DNA of 64,000 nucleotides from Haloactinopolyspora alba (GCF_003014555.1 NZ_PYGE01000001.1:1-64000); one strand, 5' to 3'; shown: positions 16,522-26,278, numbered from the stretch's first letter. Translations and numbers: made by a program. Notes: generated from the sequence alone by a model not told the origin.

Positions 16522-17910
16522 GTGCATGGTGATCGACGGCAACGAGAGCACCACGATGGGCTCTTTGACCTGCGGCGGTGGATCCCGCGGCTCCAGAGCC
16601 CCGCCCAGGTCGTGGTCGTCGGATTCGCAACCACCATTGCCGTGGGAACGGTCTTCCTGTCCCTGCCGCTCGCGCGTGAAGGCACCGACTCCGCGCCGTT
16701 CCTGGAGGCGCTGTTCACCTCCACATCGGCAGTGTGCGTGACCGGACTGATCATCGTCGACACGCCCGAGTATTGGACCACATTCGGCGAGATCGTGATT
16801 CTCGGCCTCATCCAGATCGGCGGCTTCGGCATCATGACGATGGCGTCGTTACTGGTCATGATGATCTCGCGCCGGATGGGGCTGCGCTCACGTCTCACCG
16901 CCGCGGCCGAGACCAAGAGCCTCGGCCTGGGCGACGTCCGCACCGTGGTCGTCGGCGTCGCGAAGATCAGCGTCACGTTCGAGATCACCCTGGCGGCGAT
17001 CCTGACCGTGCGCCTGGCCACCGGCCACGACGAACCCGTCGGGCACGCCGCCTATCTCGGTGTGTTCCACGCGATCTCGGCCTTCAACAACGCCGGGTTC
17101 TCGCTGTACAGCGACAGCTTGACGGCGTTCGTCACCGACCCGTGGATCTGCCTGCCCATCGCGGTCGCGGTGATCTGCGGCGGGCTGGGGGTTCCGGTCA
17201 TGTTGGAGCTCCGGCGTCAGCTGCGCCGGCCACGACGGTGGAGCCTGCACACCAAGATCACCCTTTCGGGAACCGGCGTGCTGCTCGCCGGCGGGGCCGT
17301 GTTCGTCACCGCCAGCGAATGGGCCAACCCGGACACGCTCGGGGCGCTGAGCGTCCCCGGCAAGCTGCTCGCCGGATTCTTCCACGCCGTCATGCCCCGC
17401 ACCGCGGGCTTCAACACTCTCGACGTCGGCGCGATGAACGACGGCACGCTGCTGGGTACCGACGTGCTGATGTTCATCGGCGGCGGCAGTGCCGGAACCG
17501 CGGGCGGCATCAAGGTGACGACGTTCTTCCTGCTGTTCTTCGTCATCTTCGCCGAGGTCCGCGGCGTGCGGGCTGTCAACGTGTTCGACCGCCGGGTCGG
17601 TGAACGCGCACAGCGGCAGGCGCTGACCGTGGCGCTGCTCGCCGTGGCCGTCGTCGTCATACCCACGTTGGTCCTGCTGGAGATGACCGACCTGGCGCTG
17701 GACCGGGTGCTGTTCGAGGTCGTCTCCGCCTTCGCCACGGTCGGCCTGTCCACCGGCATCACCGCCGACCTCCCGCCGATCGGCCACTACATGCTCACCG
17801 TGGTCATGTTCGTCGGACGGCTCGGGCCGATCACACTGGCCAGTGCGCTGGCGCTGCGCCAGCGTGAACGGCTCTACGCCCTACCGGAAGCGAGGCCCAT
17901 CATTGGGTAA
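16522..17910 (+). CDS. TrkH/KtrB-type potassium uptake channel subunit
   Basis: About 462 residues with four repeated M1-P-M2 modules. Pore loops are visible: TSTSAVCVTGL, SAFNNAGFSL, PRTAGFNTLD and SAFATVGLSTG, the last three carrying the conserved Gly of the selectivity filter. FIGGGSAGTAGGIKVTTF is the intramembrane loop of the family. It moves K+ (or Na+-coupled K+) into the cell. The length fits KtrB better than long TrkH. The GTG 16522 start is tentative; the open frame extends upstream into kdpD. Its stop overlaps the TTG start of the gating gene. Confidence 0.9.
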   Translation: MHGDRRQREHHDGLFDLRRWIPRLQSPAQVVVVGFATTIAVGTVFLSLPLAREGTDSAPFLEALFTSTSAVCVTGLIIVDTPEYWTTFGEIVILGLIQIGGFGIMTMASLLVMMISRRMGLRSRLTAAAETKSLGLGDVRTVVVGVAKISVTFEITLAAILTVRLATGHDEPVGHAAYLGVFHAISAFNNAGFSLYSDSLTAFVTDPWICLPIAVAVICGGLGVPVMLELRRQLRRPRRWSLHTKITLSGTGVLLAGGAVFVTASEWANPDTLGALSVPGKLLAGFFHAVMPRTAGFNTLDVGAMNDGTLLGTDVLMFIGGGSAGTAGGIKVTTFFLLFFVIFAEVRGVRAVNVFDRRVGERAQRQALTVALLAVAVVVIPTLVLLEMTDLALDRVLFEVVSAFATVGLSTGITADLPPIGHYMLTVVMFVGRLGPITLASALALRQRERLYALPEARPIIG

Positions 17911-18583
17911 GGCAACACCGACACGACGCGCCAAGAGCGTCGTCGTGGTCATCGGGCTCGGCCGCTTCGGCAAGTCCCTCGCGCTCGAGCTCATGCGCGA
18001 CGGACACACCGAGGTGCTGGGCATCGACAGCAACGAGGACGTCGTGCAGGGCGTCTCCGGCCGGCTCACCCACGCCGTCGTCGCCGACGCCACCAAGGAG
18101 GACGCGCTGCGCCAGCTGTCGGTGCAGGAGTCCGACCGGGCGGTCGTCGGCGTCGGCAGTGACGTCGAGGCCAGCATCCTTTCCGCGTCCGTCCTGGTGG
18201 AGATGGGCATACCGAACATCTGGGCCAAAGCCATCAGCCACTCGCACGCCCGCATCCTCACCCAGATCGGCGTGCACCACGTCATCCGGCCCGAACACGA
18301 CATGGGCGTACGCGTCGCCCACCTGGTCCGCGGCCGGATGATGGACTACATCGAGTTCGACGACGGCTTCGCCATGGTCAAGACCCCGCCGCCGCACGAA
18401 GTGGTCGGGCTGAGCCTCAGGGAGTCCAACATCCGGCAGAAGCACGGCGTGACCATCGTCGCCATCAAACAGCGCGGCAAGGGATTCACCTACGCCACCG
18501 CCGAAACCGTCGTCGAGGCAGGCGACACACTGATCGCCTCCGGGCTCATCGAGGACACCGAGAGGTTCAGCGAACTCGCCTGA
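17903..18583 (+). CDS. TrkA/KtrA-type RCK regulatory subunit
   Basis: 226 residues: one RCK-N (Rossmann) domain with VIGLGRFGKSLALELM and Asp in GIDSNED, and one RCK-C domain (about 140-226). A single RCK unit matches KtrA. The TTG start at 17903 lies inside the channel gene's stop (ATTGGGTAA) with a purine-rich GGAAGCGAGG upstream. It binds nucleotide (NAD(H)/ATP, and often c-di-AMP on RCK-C) and gates the channel encoded before it. Confidence 0.9.
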   Translation: MGKATPTRRAKSVVVVIGLGRFGKSLALELMRDGHTEVLGIDSNEDVVQGVSGRLTHAVVADATKEDALRQLSVQESDRAVVGVGSDVEASILSASVLVEMGIPNIWAKAISHSHARILTQIGVHHVIRPEHDMGVRVAHLVRGRMMDYIEFDDGFAMVKTPPPHEVVGLSLRESNIRQKHGVTIVAIKQRGKGFTYATAETVVEAGDTLIASGLIEDTERFSELA

Positions 18584-18584
18584 A

Positions 18585-18606
18585 CCACCTCGGTCTCGCC
18601 GGGTGG
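18585..18606 (+). terminator. Possible imperfect hairpin after the potassium genes
   Basis: CCACCTCGG pairs imperfectly with CCGGGTGG across a five-base loop right after the TrkA stop. No T-tract follows, so this is a weak terminator candidate. The rest of the gap up to 18795 shows no gene. Confidence 0.3.
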
Positions 18607-18795
18607 CCGCTCATGGCCGAGCCAGCTCGCCGACGCGTCCGACCCGACGGGCCATGCCGCCGTGTCCTCGCGTCGACATTTGAGCGGCGAAGCGTCGTTG
18701 TCAGAAGGGGTGACACGAGAGTCATCTGCTGCCACTCACGTCACCCCATTCGAACACAAGGCCGCACGTCCGACTCGGCCGCGAGCCGGCGACGG

Positions 18796-19803
18796 TCATG
18801 AATGACAGCTGGAGCGCTCACGCACCGGCGTCAACGGCGGGCGGCCGGCCAGGACCGCCGCGACATTTCGCACCGCGAGCGTCGCCATCGCGTCGCGGGT
18901 CGCGTGCCCGGCACTCGCGATGTGCGGGACGGCGATGACGTTGTCCAGTTCCAGCAGCCGCGGGTGCACCCGCGGCTCGTGTTCGAAGACGTCCAGAGCC
19001 GCGGCGCCGATCGCTCCGCGCTCCAGCGCGTCGACGAGCGCCGCTTCGTCGACGACCGGGCCGCGGGCGGTGTTCACCAGCACCGCGTGCGACGGCATCG
19101 CGTCCAGCTCCGCCGCGCCGATGAGGTGGTGTGTCCGCGGTGTCAGCGGACAGTGCAGCGTGACCACGTCGCTGCTGCTCAGCAGCGTCGGCAACGGCAC
19201 CTCCGTCACCCCCAGCGCGTCGGCCTCGGCACGGCAGCTTTCCGAGATCCGGTGGGCCGCGAGCCGCATGCCGAACGCGTTCGCCCGGCGGGCGACCGCG
19301 AGCCCGATGCGGCCGAGCCCGACGATGCCCACGGTGGCGCCGGCGCTGAGATCGAGGCCGAGGAACAGCCGCGGGTCCCAGATCCACTGGTTGCCGGCCC
19401 GCAGGTACCGGTCGGCCTCCACCACTCGGCGGGACGCCGCGAGCATCAGCGTCACGGCCAGGTCGGCGGTGGCCTCGTCCAGCACGTCGGGCGTGTTGGT
19501 GACGACCACGCCACGACGTGCCGCGGCGTCGACGTCGATGTTGTCGTAGCCGACGGCACAGTTCGCCACGACCCGCAGGTCCGGTCCGGCCGCGGTGAGC
19601 AGTTCCTCGTCCACGCTCTCGGTCAGCAACGTGACCAGTCCGGACGCTCCGGCGACGGCGTCGAGGAGCTCCGCGCGCGACGGGGGGCCGTCGCCGTGAT
19701 GCACATCGACCGGGCCGGGGAGCGTCTCCAGCTCGCGCATGCCGGCGTCGGGCAGCGTGCGGGTGACGCAGACCCTCGATGGTCCGGGATCGGGTGCGTT
19801 CAT
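18796..19803 (-). CDS. D-isomer 2-hydroxyacid dehydrogenase (glyoxylate/hydroxypyruvate reductase type)
   Basis: 335 residues. The NAD(P) site is TVGIVGLGRIGLAVARRA, with catalytic Arg in VNTARGPVVDEAAL, Glu in FEHEP and His in VPHIASA. It reduces a 2-keto acid such as glyoxylate or hydroxypyruvate with NAD(P)H. It is the last gene of the leftward TRAP operon; its ATG overlaps the kinase stop (ATGA). Its role may be to remove a keto-acid fragment released by the aldolase encoded upstream, which is inferred from the gene order. Confidence 0.9.
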   Translation of the reverse strand: MNAPDPGPSRVCVTRTLPDAGMRELETLPGPVDVHHGDGPPSRAELLDAVAGASGLVTLLTESVDEELLTAAGPDLRVVANCAVGYDNIDVDAAARRGVVVTNTPDVLDEATADLAVTLMLAASRRVVEADRYLRAGNQWIWDPRLFLGLDLSAGATVGIVGLGRIGLAVARRANAFGMRLAAHRISESCRAEADALGVTEVPLPTLLSSSDVVTLHCPLTPRTHHLIGAAELDAMPSHAVLVNTARGPVVDEAALVDALERGAIGAAALDVFEHEPRVHPRLLELDNVIAVPHIASAGHATRDAMATLAVRNVAAVLAGRPPLTPVRERSSCHS

Positions 19804-21350
19804 GTCGGCCCTCCCTCGGCCGCGGTGGTGAGCATCGCGTCGACGTCGCGTAGTGCCGGATAGAGGCTGAGATACGCCTCGAACATGCGGTCGTAGGTCT
19901 CGCGTGCGGCCGCGTCCGGCGTGGGCCGCACCGGCGTCGAGAGTTCCGGGCTCCGCCGCTCGGCCGCGGACGCCAGGTCGTCGACGAGGCCGGCCGCGGA
20001 ACAGGCGAGCAGGCTCGCGCCACGGCACGCCGCGTTGCCATCGGGCACGCGGCGGAACGTCCTGCCGGTGACGTCGGCCTTGATCTGGCTCCAGGTGGCG
20101 CTGGCCGACCCGCCGCCCACCGACGCCACCTCCGTCACCTCGAGACCGGACTCCTTGCGCTCCAGTTCCATGAACTGCCGCAACGCGTAACCCGTCGACT
20201 CGAGCACGGAGCGAACCAGGTGCGCCGGTCCCGTACCGAGGCCGAGGCCCGCCCATGCGCCGCGTGCGTCGGCGTCCCAGACAGGGCTCCGCTCGCCGCA
20301 CAGGTAGGGCAGGAACAGCACGCCGTCGCTGCCGGGCGGCGCCGCGGCGGCCAGCTCCGTGAGCGCCGCGAGGTCCGCGGGGTCGTGCCCCGCTGTCGAG
20401 CCCACACCGGTCTCGGCCAGCCATCGCAGTGACCCGCCGGACGACGACATCGCCCAGTGCGACAGCCACCGCCCCGGCACCGCGTGCGGCCGGTTCATCG
20501 CGCCCTCCATCGGAACCGGGTGATCACGGCAGATCGTCAGGACGCCGGACGTGCCGACCGATTCGAACGTGCGCCCGTGTTCGACGCACCCCACGCCGAG
20601 CGCGGCGCACGCCGTGTCCGCCGCGCCGACGGTGACGGGGATGCCCGCGGGCAGGCCCAACCGCTCCGCGGCGGCCGGCGTGAGCGGTCCGGCCGCCTCG
20701 CTCGACGACAGCAACTCCGGCAGCAGCTCCGGAGGGACGCCGAGGTCGGCGATCGCCGTCTCGGACCATGTCCCGGACGTGTGCATGTCGGTCAGGCCGG
20801 TGAACGCGGCGTGTGTCGGGTCCATCACCCAGCGTCCGGTCAGCCGGTGCGTGACCAGCGAGGCCAGATGGCCGAATCGCGCGCCCGCGGGCCTGTCGGC
20901 GGCGTCCCACAACGCGGTGGCGGTCAGCGCGGACGTGGTCGCCACAGCCAGCCGGTTTCCGGTCCGCCGGAGGAAGCCGGGGCCCGCGCCGTCGGCCACG
21001 AGTTGCCGCACCGTCCCGGCCGCCCGGGCGTCGGAGAACGTGCAGACCTCGCTGAGCGGCCTGCCCTCGCCGTCGACGACCAGCGGCGTGGGCGCGGCGG
21101 TCGAGACGCCCATCGCGGCGACGCGTCGGGCCGGTACCGCGGCCGCAACCTCACGGACCGCGGCCACGAGAGCGGACTCGACCTGTCCGGCGTCCATCGT
21201 CCAGTGCCCGCGACGCGGCGAGGTAGCGGTCAGCGCCGCGGATGAGCCGGCGACGCGGGCACCGTCGGTGGTGTACACGCCGGCCTTGACCGCGCTCGTG
21301 CCCACGTCGACGGAGAGCACCAGCGGCCCGGTGGCTGTCGAGGCGGTCAC
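19800..21350 (-). CDS. FGGY-family carbohydrate kinase (xylulokinase-like)
   Basis: 516 residues with both actin-like halves. N-terminal phosphate motif is LSVDVGTSAVKAGVY; the middle has GAADTACAALG and SVGTSGVL; the C-terminal half contains EVASVGGGSASATWSQIKAD. FGGY kinases phosphorylate a terminal hydroxyl of pentoses, ketoses, polyols or related acids. Substrate is not predictable by reading. Its start overlaps the zinc dehydrogenase stop and its stop overlaps the next start, so expression is coupled. Confidence 0.9.
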   Translation of the reverse strand: MTASTATGPLVLSVDVGTSAVKAGVYTTDGARVAGSSAALTATSPRRGHWTMDAGQVESALVAAVREVAAAVPARRVAAMGVSTAAPTPLVVDGEGRPLSEVCTFSDARAAGTVRQLVADGAGPGFLRRTGNRLAVATTSALTATALWDAADRPAGARFGHLASLVTHRLTGRWVMDPTHAAFTGLTDMHTSGTWSETAIADLGVPPELLPELLSSSEAAGPLTPAAAERLGLPAGIPVTVGAADTACAALGVGCVEHGRTFESVGTSGVLTICRDHPVPMEGAMNRPHAVPGRWLSHWAMSSSGGSLRWLAETGVGSTAGHDPADLAALTELAAAAPPGSDGVLFLPYLCGERSPVWDADARGAWAGLGLGTGPAHLVRSVLESTGYALRQFMELERKESGLEVTEVASVGGGSASATWSQIKADVTGRTFRRVPDGNAACRGASLLACSAAGLVDDLASAAERRSPELSTPVRPTPDAAARETYDRMFEAYLSLYPALRDVDAMLTTAAEGGPT

Positions 21351-22429
21351 GGAACGATCGCGACCTTCAGCCCGTCGCCCGAGCCGGCGAGCTCGAAGGC
21401 CTCGGCGGCGTCGGAGAGTGGGACACGGTGCGTGAGCAGACGCCCGACGTCCACGGCGCCGGTCTCGATGAGGCGCAGCGCCATCTCGTAGTCGCGGCGG
21501 CGCATCGCCGACGTTCCGGTGACCACGAGTTCCCGGTAGTGGATCTCGTTCGCCGACACCTGCGAGACGCCTTCCCCCGCGAGCCCGGCGAAGATGTTCA
21601 CCGAACCTCCCTTCCGGGTCAGCCGGACGGCCTCGTCCACCAGCGAGGGTATGCCGATGCAGACGAGGCTGGCGTCGGCGCCGACGCCGCCGGTCTGCTG
21701 GTGAACCACGTCGAGAAGATCACGCTCGCTCACGTCGACGGTCGTGGTGGCGCCGAGCTCGCCGGCGACGCGGAGGCGGGACGGGGAGAGGTCGCTGACC
21801 ACGACCCGGGACGCGCCCGCGTTGACCGCGAGCTGGGTGTGCAGCAGGCCGATCGGTCCCGCGCCCATGACGACGACCGTGTCACCGGGCCGCACCGCGG
21901 AACGGCCGAAGCCGTTGACGCAGCATGCGAGCGGCTCGGCGAGCGCCAGCTGCTCCAGCGGCAGGTCCGCGTCGACGTGGAACAGGTTGCCCGCGGCGAT
22001 CGCCGCCGCCGGGATACGGACGTACTCGGCGATCGCGCCGTCGAACTCGTAGCCCATCGCGCGCCGGTCCGCGCAGACGTTCTCGCGGTCGTTGCGGCAG
22101 TGCACGCACCGCAGGCACGGCACGACCGGCGCCATCGCGACCGGGTCGCCCTCGGCGAAACCGCCGGCGTCCGCACCGGCGGCCGCGACCGTCCCGGCGA
22201 ACTCGTGCCCGAGAACCGAGGGCCGCCGCACGCCGCGGGTCTTCTCACCGCGCAGGATGCGCAGGTCGGTCCCGCAGATCGTGTTGGCCGCCACCCGTAC
22301 GAGAACCTCGTCCCGGCCGATGTCCGGAACGGGGACCTGCTCCAGCCGGACGTCGCCGGGGCCGTGGAAGACCGCCGCCGACATGGTGCCCTGCCCGACC
22401 GGGTCGGCGTTGACGGAGACAGCGGTCAT
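21347..22429 (-). CDS. Zinc-dependent alcohol/polyol dehydrogenase
   Basis: 360 residues, medium-chain dehydrogenase family. Catalytic zinc ligands: Cys in NTICGTDLRI and His-Glu in LGHEFAG. Structural zinc: CLRCVHCRNDRENVC (four Cys). Rossmann motif VVMGAGPIGLLHTQLA. It resembles sorbitol or threonine dehydrogenases that oxidise a secondary alcohol to a ketone with NAD+. In this operon it probably makes the keto group needed for later retro-aldol cleavage. Four-base overlaps on both sides. Confidence 0.92.
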   Translation of the reverse strand: MTAVSVNADPVGQGTMSAAVFHGPGDVRLEQVPVPDIGRDEVLVRVAANTICGTDLRILRGEKTRGVRRPSVLGHEFAGTVAAAGADAGGFAEGDPVAMAPVVPCLRCVHCRNDRENVCADRRAMGYEFDGAIAEYVRIPAAAIAAGNLFHVDADLPLEQLALAEPLACCVNGFGRSAVRPGDTVVVMGAGPIGLLHTQLAVNAGASRVVVSDLSPSRLRVAGELGATTTVDVSERDLLDVVHQQTGGVGADASLVCIGIPSLVDEAVRLTRKGGSVNIFAGLAGEGVSQVSANEIHYRELVVTGTSAMRRRDYEMALRLIETGAVDVGRLLTHRVPLSDAAEAFELAGSGDGLKVAIVP

Positions 22430-23250
22430 GCGGCGGACCCTTCCCGGTCGAGACGGTGCTCGACGACGTGCGCCGTGGCGTCGTCGACCGAGGCTCCCTC
22501 GTGGATGAGCATCCGCAACGCCTCGACGACCCGGCCGGGCTGCTCGTCACCCCAGACGAAGCGCCCGTACGTGACGCCCTGGCCGCCGGCGGTGAGCATG
22601 TCGGCGGTCATCTGGAAGTAGTCGCGGATCTCCTTGCCGGGCGAGCCGCCGGCGAGCGCGACCAGCGCCGGCGACCCCGCCTCGACGACCTGCGCGAACG
22701 TCTCGGCGCTGCCGCTCCACTCCGTCTTGATCAGGTCGACGCCGAGCTCGGCGCCGAGCCGGACGGCGTAGGAGAGGTTCTCGACCGACAGCCGTTCACC
22801 CTCGAGCAGCTCCCCGCGTGGGTAGATGTGCGCCACCAGCGGCAGGCCCGCGCGGTCGGCCTCCCGTGAGATCGCCGCCAGGTGCTCCACCTGCTCCGCC
22901 TGGCGTTCGCCGCCGACGAGCACGCCCACCGAGATGGCGTCGGCGCCGAGGCGCAGTGCCTCGTCGACGGTGGCTGTGGGACTGTCGATCGTCCGGTGGT
23001 ACGGCGAGTACGAGGTCGACTTCAGGATGAGCGCGAGGTCGCCGGAGTAGGGCTCGAACAGCTTCGCGGCGGTGCCCTTCTGCAGCGTCACCGCATCCGG
23101 GCCGCCGGCGGCCACCGCGGCCAGCGCACCCGAGGCGTTCTCCAGGCCGGGCAGCACGCCACGGGCGATCGGGTGGTCGAGCGTGATGCCGAGAAGCCGG
23201 CCCGACGTGCCGAGCAGGCGCTTCAGGCGGACGGATTTTCCAACGGACAT
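22426..23250 (-). CDS. Class I aldolase, DeoC/LacD/FbaB-like
   Basis: 274 residues forming a TIM barrel of the DhnA/LsrF/FbaB-like class I aldolase group. Features: GITLDHPIARG near the start (Asp25), the predicted Schiff-base Lys175 in DLIKTEWSG, and a phosphate-binding-like VALAGGSPGK. These enzymes cleave phosphorylated ketoses, commonly to dihydroxyacetone phosphate plus an aldehyde. Located between the TRAP permease and the dehydrogenase in the same operon. Confidence 0.82.
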   Translation of the reverse strand: MSVGKSVRLKRLLGTSGRLLGITLDHPIARGVLPGLENASGALAAVAAGGPDAVTLQKGTAAKLFEPYSGDLALILKSTSYSPYHRTIDSPTATVDEALRLGADAISVGVLVGGERQAEQVEHLAAISREADRAGLPLVAHIYPRGELLEGERLSVENLSYAVRLGAELGVDLIKTEWSGSAETFAQVVEAGSPALVALAGGSPGKEIRDYFQMTADMLTAGGQGVTYGRFVWGDEQPGRVVEALRMLIHEGASVDDATAHVVEHRLDREGSAA

Positions 23251-23305
23251 GAGTGTCGTCTCCAGCGTGTGAAGGTGGATGGGTACGGGGTGGCCGACCG
23301 GATGG

Positions 23306-24580
23306 TCAGCCCGTCAGGATGTCGACCGGTGTGAGCGTGATGGCCGGGAAGACGGCCAGCAGCACGAGCACGGCCACGATGGCGACGTAGTGCAGGCGGG
23401 CCGACTTGACGATCTGCTCGATCTTCAGGCCGCTGACGTACGAGGTGGCGAACAGGCAGACCCCGACCGGCGGAGTCACCAGCCCGATGGTCAGCCCGGC
23501 AACCAGGAAGACCACGAAATGGATGGGGTCGATGCCGACCGCGACGGCGGTCGGCATGAGCACCGGGACCAGGATCAGGATGGCGGCGATGATGTCCATC
23601 ACCGCGCCGACGATCAGGAACACCAGCCCCATCAGCAGCATCACCACGACCGGGCTGTCCGACAGCCCGAGCAGCAGCTCGCTGACCTTCGCGGGCAGGC
23701 CGTCGATGGTGAACACGTACGAGGCCGCCGCGGCCGTCATGGCGATGAGCAGCACCGTGCCGGTGGTGACGCCGGACTGCACGAGCATCCGCGGGATGTC
23801 GCGCAGGCGCAGCTGCCGATAGATCAGGACTCCGACCACGAGGCTGTAGACCACCGCGAGCCCGGCCGCCTCGGTTGGCGTCACGATCCCGGTGAAGATG
23901 CTGGCCAGGATGACCACCGGGCCGCCGAGCGCCGGTATGCCGACCAGCGAGCTCCGTGCGGCGCGGCGCCACGAGAACTGGCTGACCTCGCCGTAGCCGG
24001 ACCGCCGGGACATGTAGTAGTTGAGGCCCAGGAACGCTCCGACGAGCAGCACGGCCGGTCCGACGCCGCCGGCGAGGGCGGCACCCACCGACTGACCCGC
24101 CGACGCCGCAGCGATGATCACGAGAATGCTCGGCGGGATGACCGACGAGAGGGTGGAGCTCATCATCGTGGTCACGGCGGCGTAGTCACGCGGGTACTTG
24201 TGCTGGGTCATCGCACGGATCTGCAGCGGACCGAGCGCGGCCACGTCGGCGACCGACGAGCCGGAGATCCCGCCGAAGACCGCGGATCCGAGGATGTTCA
24301 CGTGACCCAGCCCGCCGCGGAAACGGCCGACCCACGAGTCGGCCGCGGTGAAGATCCGGTCCGCGATACCGCCACCGGTCATGATGGTTCCGGCCAGGAT
24401 GAACAGCGGCACCGCCACCAGCAGGAAGCTGTTCATCGACGACTGCATCGACTGCGTCATGACCGACAACGGCACGTCGTGGATGAACAACGTGCTCGCC
24501 ACCGCCAGACCCAGCGAGACCGCGAGCGGCACCCCGATGAGCGCCAGGGCGAAGAAGACGAGCAGCAGTGTCAGGCTCAT
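23306..24580 (-). CDS. dctM: TRAP transporter large permease (DctM)
   Basis: 424 residues, about twelve membrane segments, with the family's GGSVADVAALGPLQI-like region (here SGSSVADVAALG) and MMLMGLVFLIVGAVMDIIAAI-type segments. It is the secondary-transport subunit driven by a sodium gradient. Overlaps the small-permease gene by four bases. TRAP systems mostly import carboxylates and sugar acids, sometimes polyols. Confidence 0.93.
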   Translation of the reverse strand: MSLTLLLVFFALALIGVPLAVSLGLAVASTLFIHDVPLSVMTQSMQSSMNSFLLVAVPLFILAGTIMTGGGIADRIFTAADSWVGRFRGGLGHVNILGSAVFGGISGSSVADVAALGPLQIRAMTQHKYPRDYAAVTTMMSSTLSSVIPPSILVIIAAASAGQSVGAALAGGVGPAVLLVGAFLGLNYYMSRRSGYGEVSQFSWRRAARSSLVGIPALGGPVVILASIFTGIVTPTEAAGLAVVYSLVVGVLIYRQLRLRDIPRMLVQSGVTTGTVLLIAMTAAAASYVFTIDGLPAKVSELLLGLSDSPVVVMLLMGLVFLIVGAVMDIIAAILILVPVLMPTAVAVGIDPIHFVVFLVAGLTIGLVTPPVGVCLFATSYVSGLKIEQIVKSARLHYVAIVAVLVLLAVFPAITLTPVDILTG

Positions 24581-25173
24581 ACCGACGTCATCTCCCCGTG
24601 CTCGATGCGGTGGCGTACGTCGGCGGACCGGTAGACCGACTGGACGTGCGCGACGATCGCGAGCACGGCGCCGGCGAGCACCGGCACCGTCATCAGGTAC
24701 ATGCCGACGCCGAGCACCGCGGTGCTCTCACCCGTCTGCAGCTGCTGCTGAATCAGCTCCCATGCCTGCACGGCGACCAGGGAGAAGAACAGGATCCCGG
24801 CCGCGGCGTACAGGTGCACCATGGCCTTCTTCAGTGGCCGCGGAAGCCGGCCGACGACGAACACGATCCGCGCGTGCGACGCGTTCCGGAAGCCCACGGC
24901 CATGCCGAGGAACGTGGCGTAGACGAAACAGAACCGGGTCAGCTCCTCGGTCCACGGCTCCGGCCGGCCGAGCAGCCGGGTCCCGACCTGGACCGAGACG
25001 GTGAGCACCAGGGCGAGCACACTGACGAAGAGGATCGCGTCGACGACGGTCCAGAGCGGGCCCCGGGGGACCGGCTTCCCGGGGCCGGACACGTCGGTGT
25101 CGGTGCCCGTCGCGGCCTCCTCGGCGCCGTCCGCCGCGGACCGGGACTCGGCGGAACGCTCAGGGGAGATCAT
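24577..25173 (-). CDS. dctQ: TRAP transporter small permease (DctQ)
   Basis: 198 residues. A long N-terminal cytoplasmic arm (about 40 residues, acidic and Ala-rich) is followed by four membrane segments, with the family's EELTRFCFVYATFLGMAVGFR pattern. It overlaps the binding-protein gene by 14 bases. Needed for assembly and function of DctM. Confidence 0.9.
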   Translation of the reverse strand: MISPERSAESRSAADGAEEAATGTDTDVSGPGKPVPRGPLWTVVDAILFVSVLALVLTVSVQVGTRLLGRPEPWTEELTRFCFVYATFLGMAVGFRNASHARIVFVVGRLPRPLKKAMVHLYAAAGILFFSLVAVQAWELIQQQLQTGESTAVLGVGMYLMTVPVLAGAVLAIVAHVQSVYRSADVRHRIEHGEMTSV

Positions 25174-26203
25174 GGCCGGTGAACTCCAACGTGGTCCGGA
25201 AGAACTCCGGGCCGCCCACCAGCGACTCGAACTCCGGATAGAGCTTCTCCGCCTCGGCGGCGAAGGCGGCGCGCTGCTGCTCCGACAGCTCGGTGACCTT
25301 CATGCCCTCGCTCTTCAGCTGGTCCAGGAGCTTCTGCTCGTTGGCCGCGGCCTGCTCGACCTGCTGTGCGGCGACGTCCTGCGCGACGCCACGGACGGTC
25401 TCCTGGGTGTCGGCGTCGAGTGATTCCCACTTCTGCGAGTTCAGGGCCAGCACGAACGCGTCCGCGATGTGCCCGGTGAGCGAGATGTGCTGTTGGACCT
25501 CGTAGAACTTGTTCGCGACCGGGACCTCCGCCGGGTTCTCCTGGCCGTCGATCGCTCCCAACTGGAGCGCGGTGTAGACCTCGGAGAAGTCCATCGGGGT
25601 CGGCTGCGCGCCGAGCGACTCGAAGAACTTCACCCACAGGTCGTTGTTCGGCACGCGCAGCTTCACGCCCTCGAAGTCCGCCGGGGACTCGATCGGCGCG
25701 CCGGAGGTGGTGGTGTGCCGGAACGTCCGCGGGATCATGGCCAGACCGGTGACGCCGATGTCCTCGAGGCCGGCCAGCAGCTGCTGACCCGGTTCGCCGG
25801 ACAGGTAGCTGGCGTACTGCTCCTCGTCCTTGAACAGGTACGGCATGCTGATCGCGTTGAACCGATCGTCGAAGGACGCGAACACCGACGTCGAGAGCAT
25901 CAGCGCGTCGATGGACCCGTTCTTCAACTGGTTCACGGCGGCGTTCTGGTCGCCGCCGAACAGCGTGCCGTCGGGGAAGACCTCGACCGTGACGTCGCCG
26001 CCGGTCGCCTCCTCGACCTGGTCGGCGAAGTCCTGGGCGGCGACCCCGACGGCCGATTCCGCGGGGTCGGGGATGCCCAGCTTGAGGCCGGTTCCGGAGC
26101 CTCCACCGGCACTCGCGTCGTCGCCGCAGGACGACAGCACCAGGGCCGAGGCCGCCATCACGGCCGCGACGGGAAAGGCAGTGGACATAGTTCGTCGAGA
26201 CAT
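25160..26203 (-). CDS. dctP: TRAP transporter substrate-binding lipoprotein (DctP)
   Basis: 347 residues from ATG 26203. Lipoprotein signal with lipobox LSSC (lipidated Cys26). The DctP fold shows YTALQLGAIDGQENPAEVPVA, the selectivity-helix region, and an Arg in KLRVPNNDLW that contacts a carboxylate in many family members. This supports an acidic substrate but does not prove it. Exported and anchored on the outer face of the membrane. Confidence 0.9.
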   Translation of the reverse strand: MSRRTMSTAFPVAAVMAASALVLSSCGDDASAGGGSGTGLKLGIPDPAESAVGVAAQDFADQVEEATGGDVTVEVFPDGTLFGGDQNAAVNQLKNGSIDALMLSTSVFASFDDRFNAISMPYLFKDEEQYASYLSGEPGQQLLAGLEDIGVTGLAMIPRTFRHTTTSGAPIESPADFEGVKLRVPNNDLWVKFFESLGAQPTPMDFSEVYTALQLGAIDGQENPAEVPVANKFYEVQQHISLTGHIADAFVLALNSQKWESLDADTQETVRGVAQDVAAQQVEQAAANEQKLLDQLKSEGMKVTELSEQQRAAFAAEAEKLYPEFESLVGGPEFFRTTLEFTGHDLP

Positions 26204-26278
26204 GGGCACTCCTGGGTACGACGGATCAGCACGCACGGCCCCGAGGGCGTGGCGTGGAAGCTTGTTGAGGTGTGGCCG

